Source: JACRCT01 sp049841135 (GTDB lineage: Bacteria > Myxococcota > Myxococcia > Myxococcales > UBA5297). From it: a DNA stretch of 64,000 nt. The notes beneath the pieces are model-generated. The model was not told the DNA's origin and ran no database searches. It worked only from the letters and a program-made list of their open reading frames with translations. Positions within the stretch are counted from its first letter, which is position 1. Each line of letters starts with the position of its first letter. The position numbers were made by a program, and so were the translations under genes. Below, piece by piece: positions 63,031 through 64,000 of this stretch. The stretch lies in contig JASGHK010000004.1 in assembly GCA_049841135.1 (NCBI GenBank), positions 930,001 to 994,000 on the forward strand, read 5' to 3'.

Positions 63031-64000
63031 ATGAGCGACACCCCGGCAGCAACCCCCACCTCTGGAGCCGACGCGGGCACGAAGGCCGCTGCCGTCGCGG
63101 ACCAGTCCGAATTCACCATCCGAGCGCTCCTCATCGGCCTGGTGATGTGCGTCGTCCTCGGCGCCGCCAACGCCTACCTCGGCCTGCGCGCCGGTATGAC
63201 CATCGCCGCGACCTACCCGGCGGCGGTCATCGGCATGGCGCTGCTCAAGCTGATGAAGGGCTCGCTGCTCGAGGAGAACTTCGCGCGAACCGTCGGCTCC
63301 ATCGGTGAGTCGGTGGCCGCGGGCGCTGCCTTCACCATCCCCGCCTTCGTCATCCTCAAGTACTTCGACTTCGGCCTGAGCGTGGAGCACCCGGCGGGCG
63401 TGCCGGTGATGCCGCTCTGGCAGCAGTACGTCCTCTCCTCCGCCCTGATGGTGCTGGGCGGCACCCTCGGCATCCTGCTCGTCACCATCCTCCGCCGCGT
63501 CATGGTCGAGGATCCCGGGCTGCCGTTCCCCGAGTCCGTGGCCGCCAGCGAGATCCACAAGGCCGGCCAGCGCGGCGCCGACGCCGCCATCCAGCTCTTC
63601 CAGGCGATGGGCGTGGGCGCGGTCATCAAGATCTTCGGCCGCACCGACCCCGGCGAGTACGACGGCTTCGGCATCTTCCAGGCCGTCAACAAGGTCCCCA
63701 TCGCCATGGGCAACGCCTTCATCAAGCTCAAGGGCGCGGTCGGCGTCGCCGCGGGCGGCGTGACCCGCTTCACCTTCCCCGCCGCCACCCCGGCCTACCT
63801 GGGCGTGGGCTACATCGTCGGCCCGGAGTTGGGCGCGCTCAACTTCGCCGGCGGCCTGCTCGCGTGGGGCCTCTTCGTCCCGCTGCTCGTCTACCTGCTC
63901 GGCCCGGGCCTCATCGGCCAGTACGGCGGAGACAGCCCGGAGAATTGGGCCGCGGTAACCGCGCACCTCTACAAGTTCATCGTCCGCCCGGTGGCCGTCG
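63031..64000 (+). CDS. OPT-family oligopeptide/metal-complex transporter, N-terminal part
   Basis: The gene runs off the right edge; 323 codons are visible. It begins SDTPAATPTSGADAG, and from residue 28 has helices typical of OPT transporters: FTIRALLIGLVMCVVLGAAN, AYLGLRAGMTIAATYPAAVI, RTVGSIGESVAAGAAFTIPA and MVLGGTLGILLVTILRRVMV followed by EDPGLPFPESVAASEIH. OPT proteins are proton-coupled importers of peptides or metal chelates. GAAGGGAG lies about 7 bases before the ATG at 63031. Confidence 0.92.
   Translation, partial: MSDTPAATPTSGADAGTKAAAVADQSEFTIRALLIGLVMCVVLGAANAYLGLRAGMTIAATYPAAVIGMALLKLMKGSLLEENFARTVGSIGESVAAGAAFTIPAFVILKYFDFGLSVEHPAGVPVMPLWQQYVLSSALMVLGGTLGILLVTILRRVMVEDPGLPFPESVAASEIHKAGQRGADAAIQLFQAMGVGAVIKIFGRTDPGEYDGFGIFQAVNKVPIAMGNAFIKLKGAVGVAAGGVTRFTFPAATPAYLGVGYIVGPELGALNFAGGLLAWGLFVPLLVYLLGPGLIGQYGGDSPENWAAVTAHLYKFIVRPVAV

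Overview
The window is a high-GC chromosomal segment of a bacterium that is most likely a member of the Myxococcota or a related former deltaproteobacterium. The evidence is indirect: two trypsin-like exported proteases (one with Cys-rich repeats and a C-terminal tail resembling MYXO-CTERM), many Cys-rich or Ala/Asp/Pro-rich lipoproteins, an IgGFc-binding-type lipoprotein, a Ser/Thr kinase beside a lipoprotein, a class III cyclase with a large accessory tail, and strong GC3 bias that opens long false reading frames on the opposite strand.

Layout. 1-15.4 kb: metal-type RND efflux genes, two exported proteases, a broken U32 protein, DoxX and extradiol-dioxygenase-like genes, a HEAT-like acidic protein, a molybdate-type binding protein coupled to an NlpC/P60-like protein, Cys-rich lipoproteins and a metallo-beta-lactamase-fold hydrolase. 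15.6-21.2 kb: an IS4-type transposase next to an IS21-type element that carries a zinc-finger-like gene and a ParB-like gene in the same coupled operon. 21.3-27.7 kb: a B12-type radical SAM protein with a rhodanese-membrane protein, malic enzyme and an exported adenosine deaminase. 27.8-30.3 kb: duplication scars and IS debris (ISL3, IS21, IS66). 30.3-41.9 kb: a double-SBP lytic transglycosylase, kinase, TPR and NamZ-type cell-wall genes, a class III cyclase, a pRiA4b-type protein and a retropepsin/DUF5678-like pair. 42-44.5 kb: a chimeric gene remnant, PilO-like genes and a Ccs cytochrome c assembly protein. 44.7-54.6 kb: the core energy-metabolism block, with a four-subunit 2-oxoacid:ferredoxin oxidoreductase (korDABC), a heat-shock-type sigma factor, a HIT protein, a branched-chain 2-oxoacid dehydrogenase (E1 alpha, E1 beta, E2) and lipA. 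54.7-64 kb: a coiled-coil protein, a tandem palindrome array, an oversized GlmS, an SRPBCC protein, surface lipoproteins and the start of an OPT transporter.

How the genes relate: lipA supplies lipoyl groups for the neighbouring E2. The dehydrogenase and the ferredoxin oxidoreductase both turn 2-oxoacids into acyl-CoA, one making NADH and the other reduced ferredoxin. NamZ-type, lytic transglycosylase, NlpC/P60-like and GlmS proteins point to active peptidoglycan turnover.

Two caveats matter for a reader. First, at least fourteen otherwise well conserved genes are split by single-base frame changes. Twelve are +1 insertions, several in housekeeping genes, so consensus error is more likely than biology. 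Second, two places show the same scar, a 5' part of one gene fused to a 3' part of another and lying between the two intact parents, which is what tandem duplication followed by deletion leaves. The least explained structures are the tandem palindrome array at 55.25-55.6 kb and the ParB/zinc-finger-carrying IS21 element.
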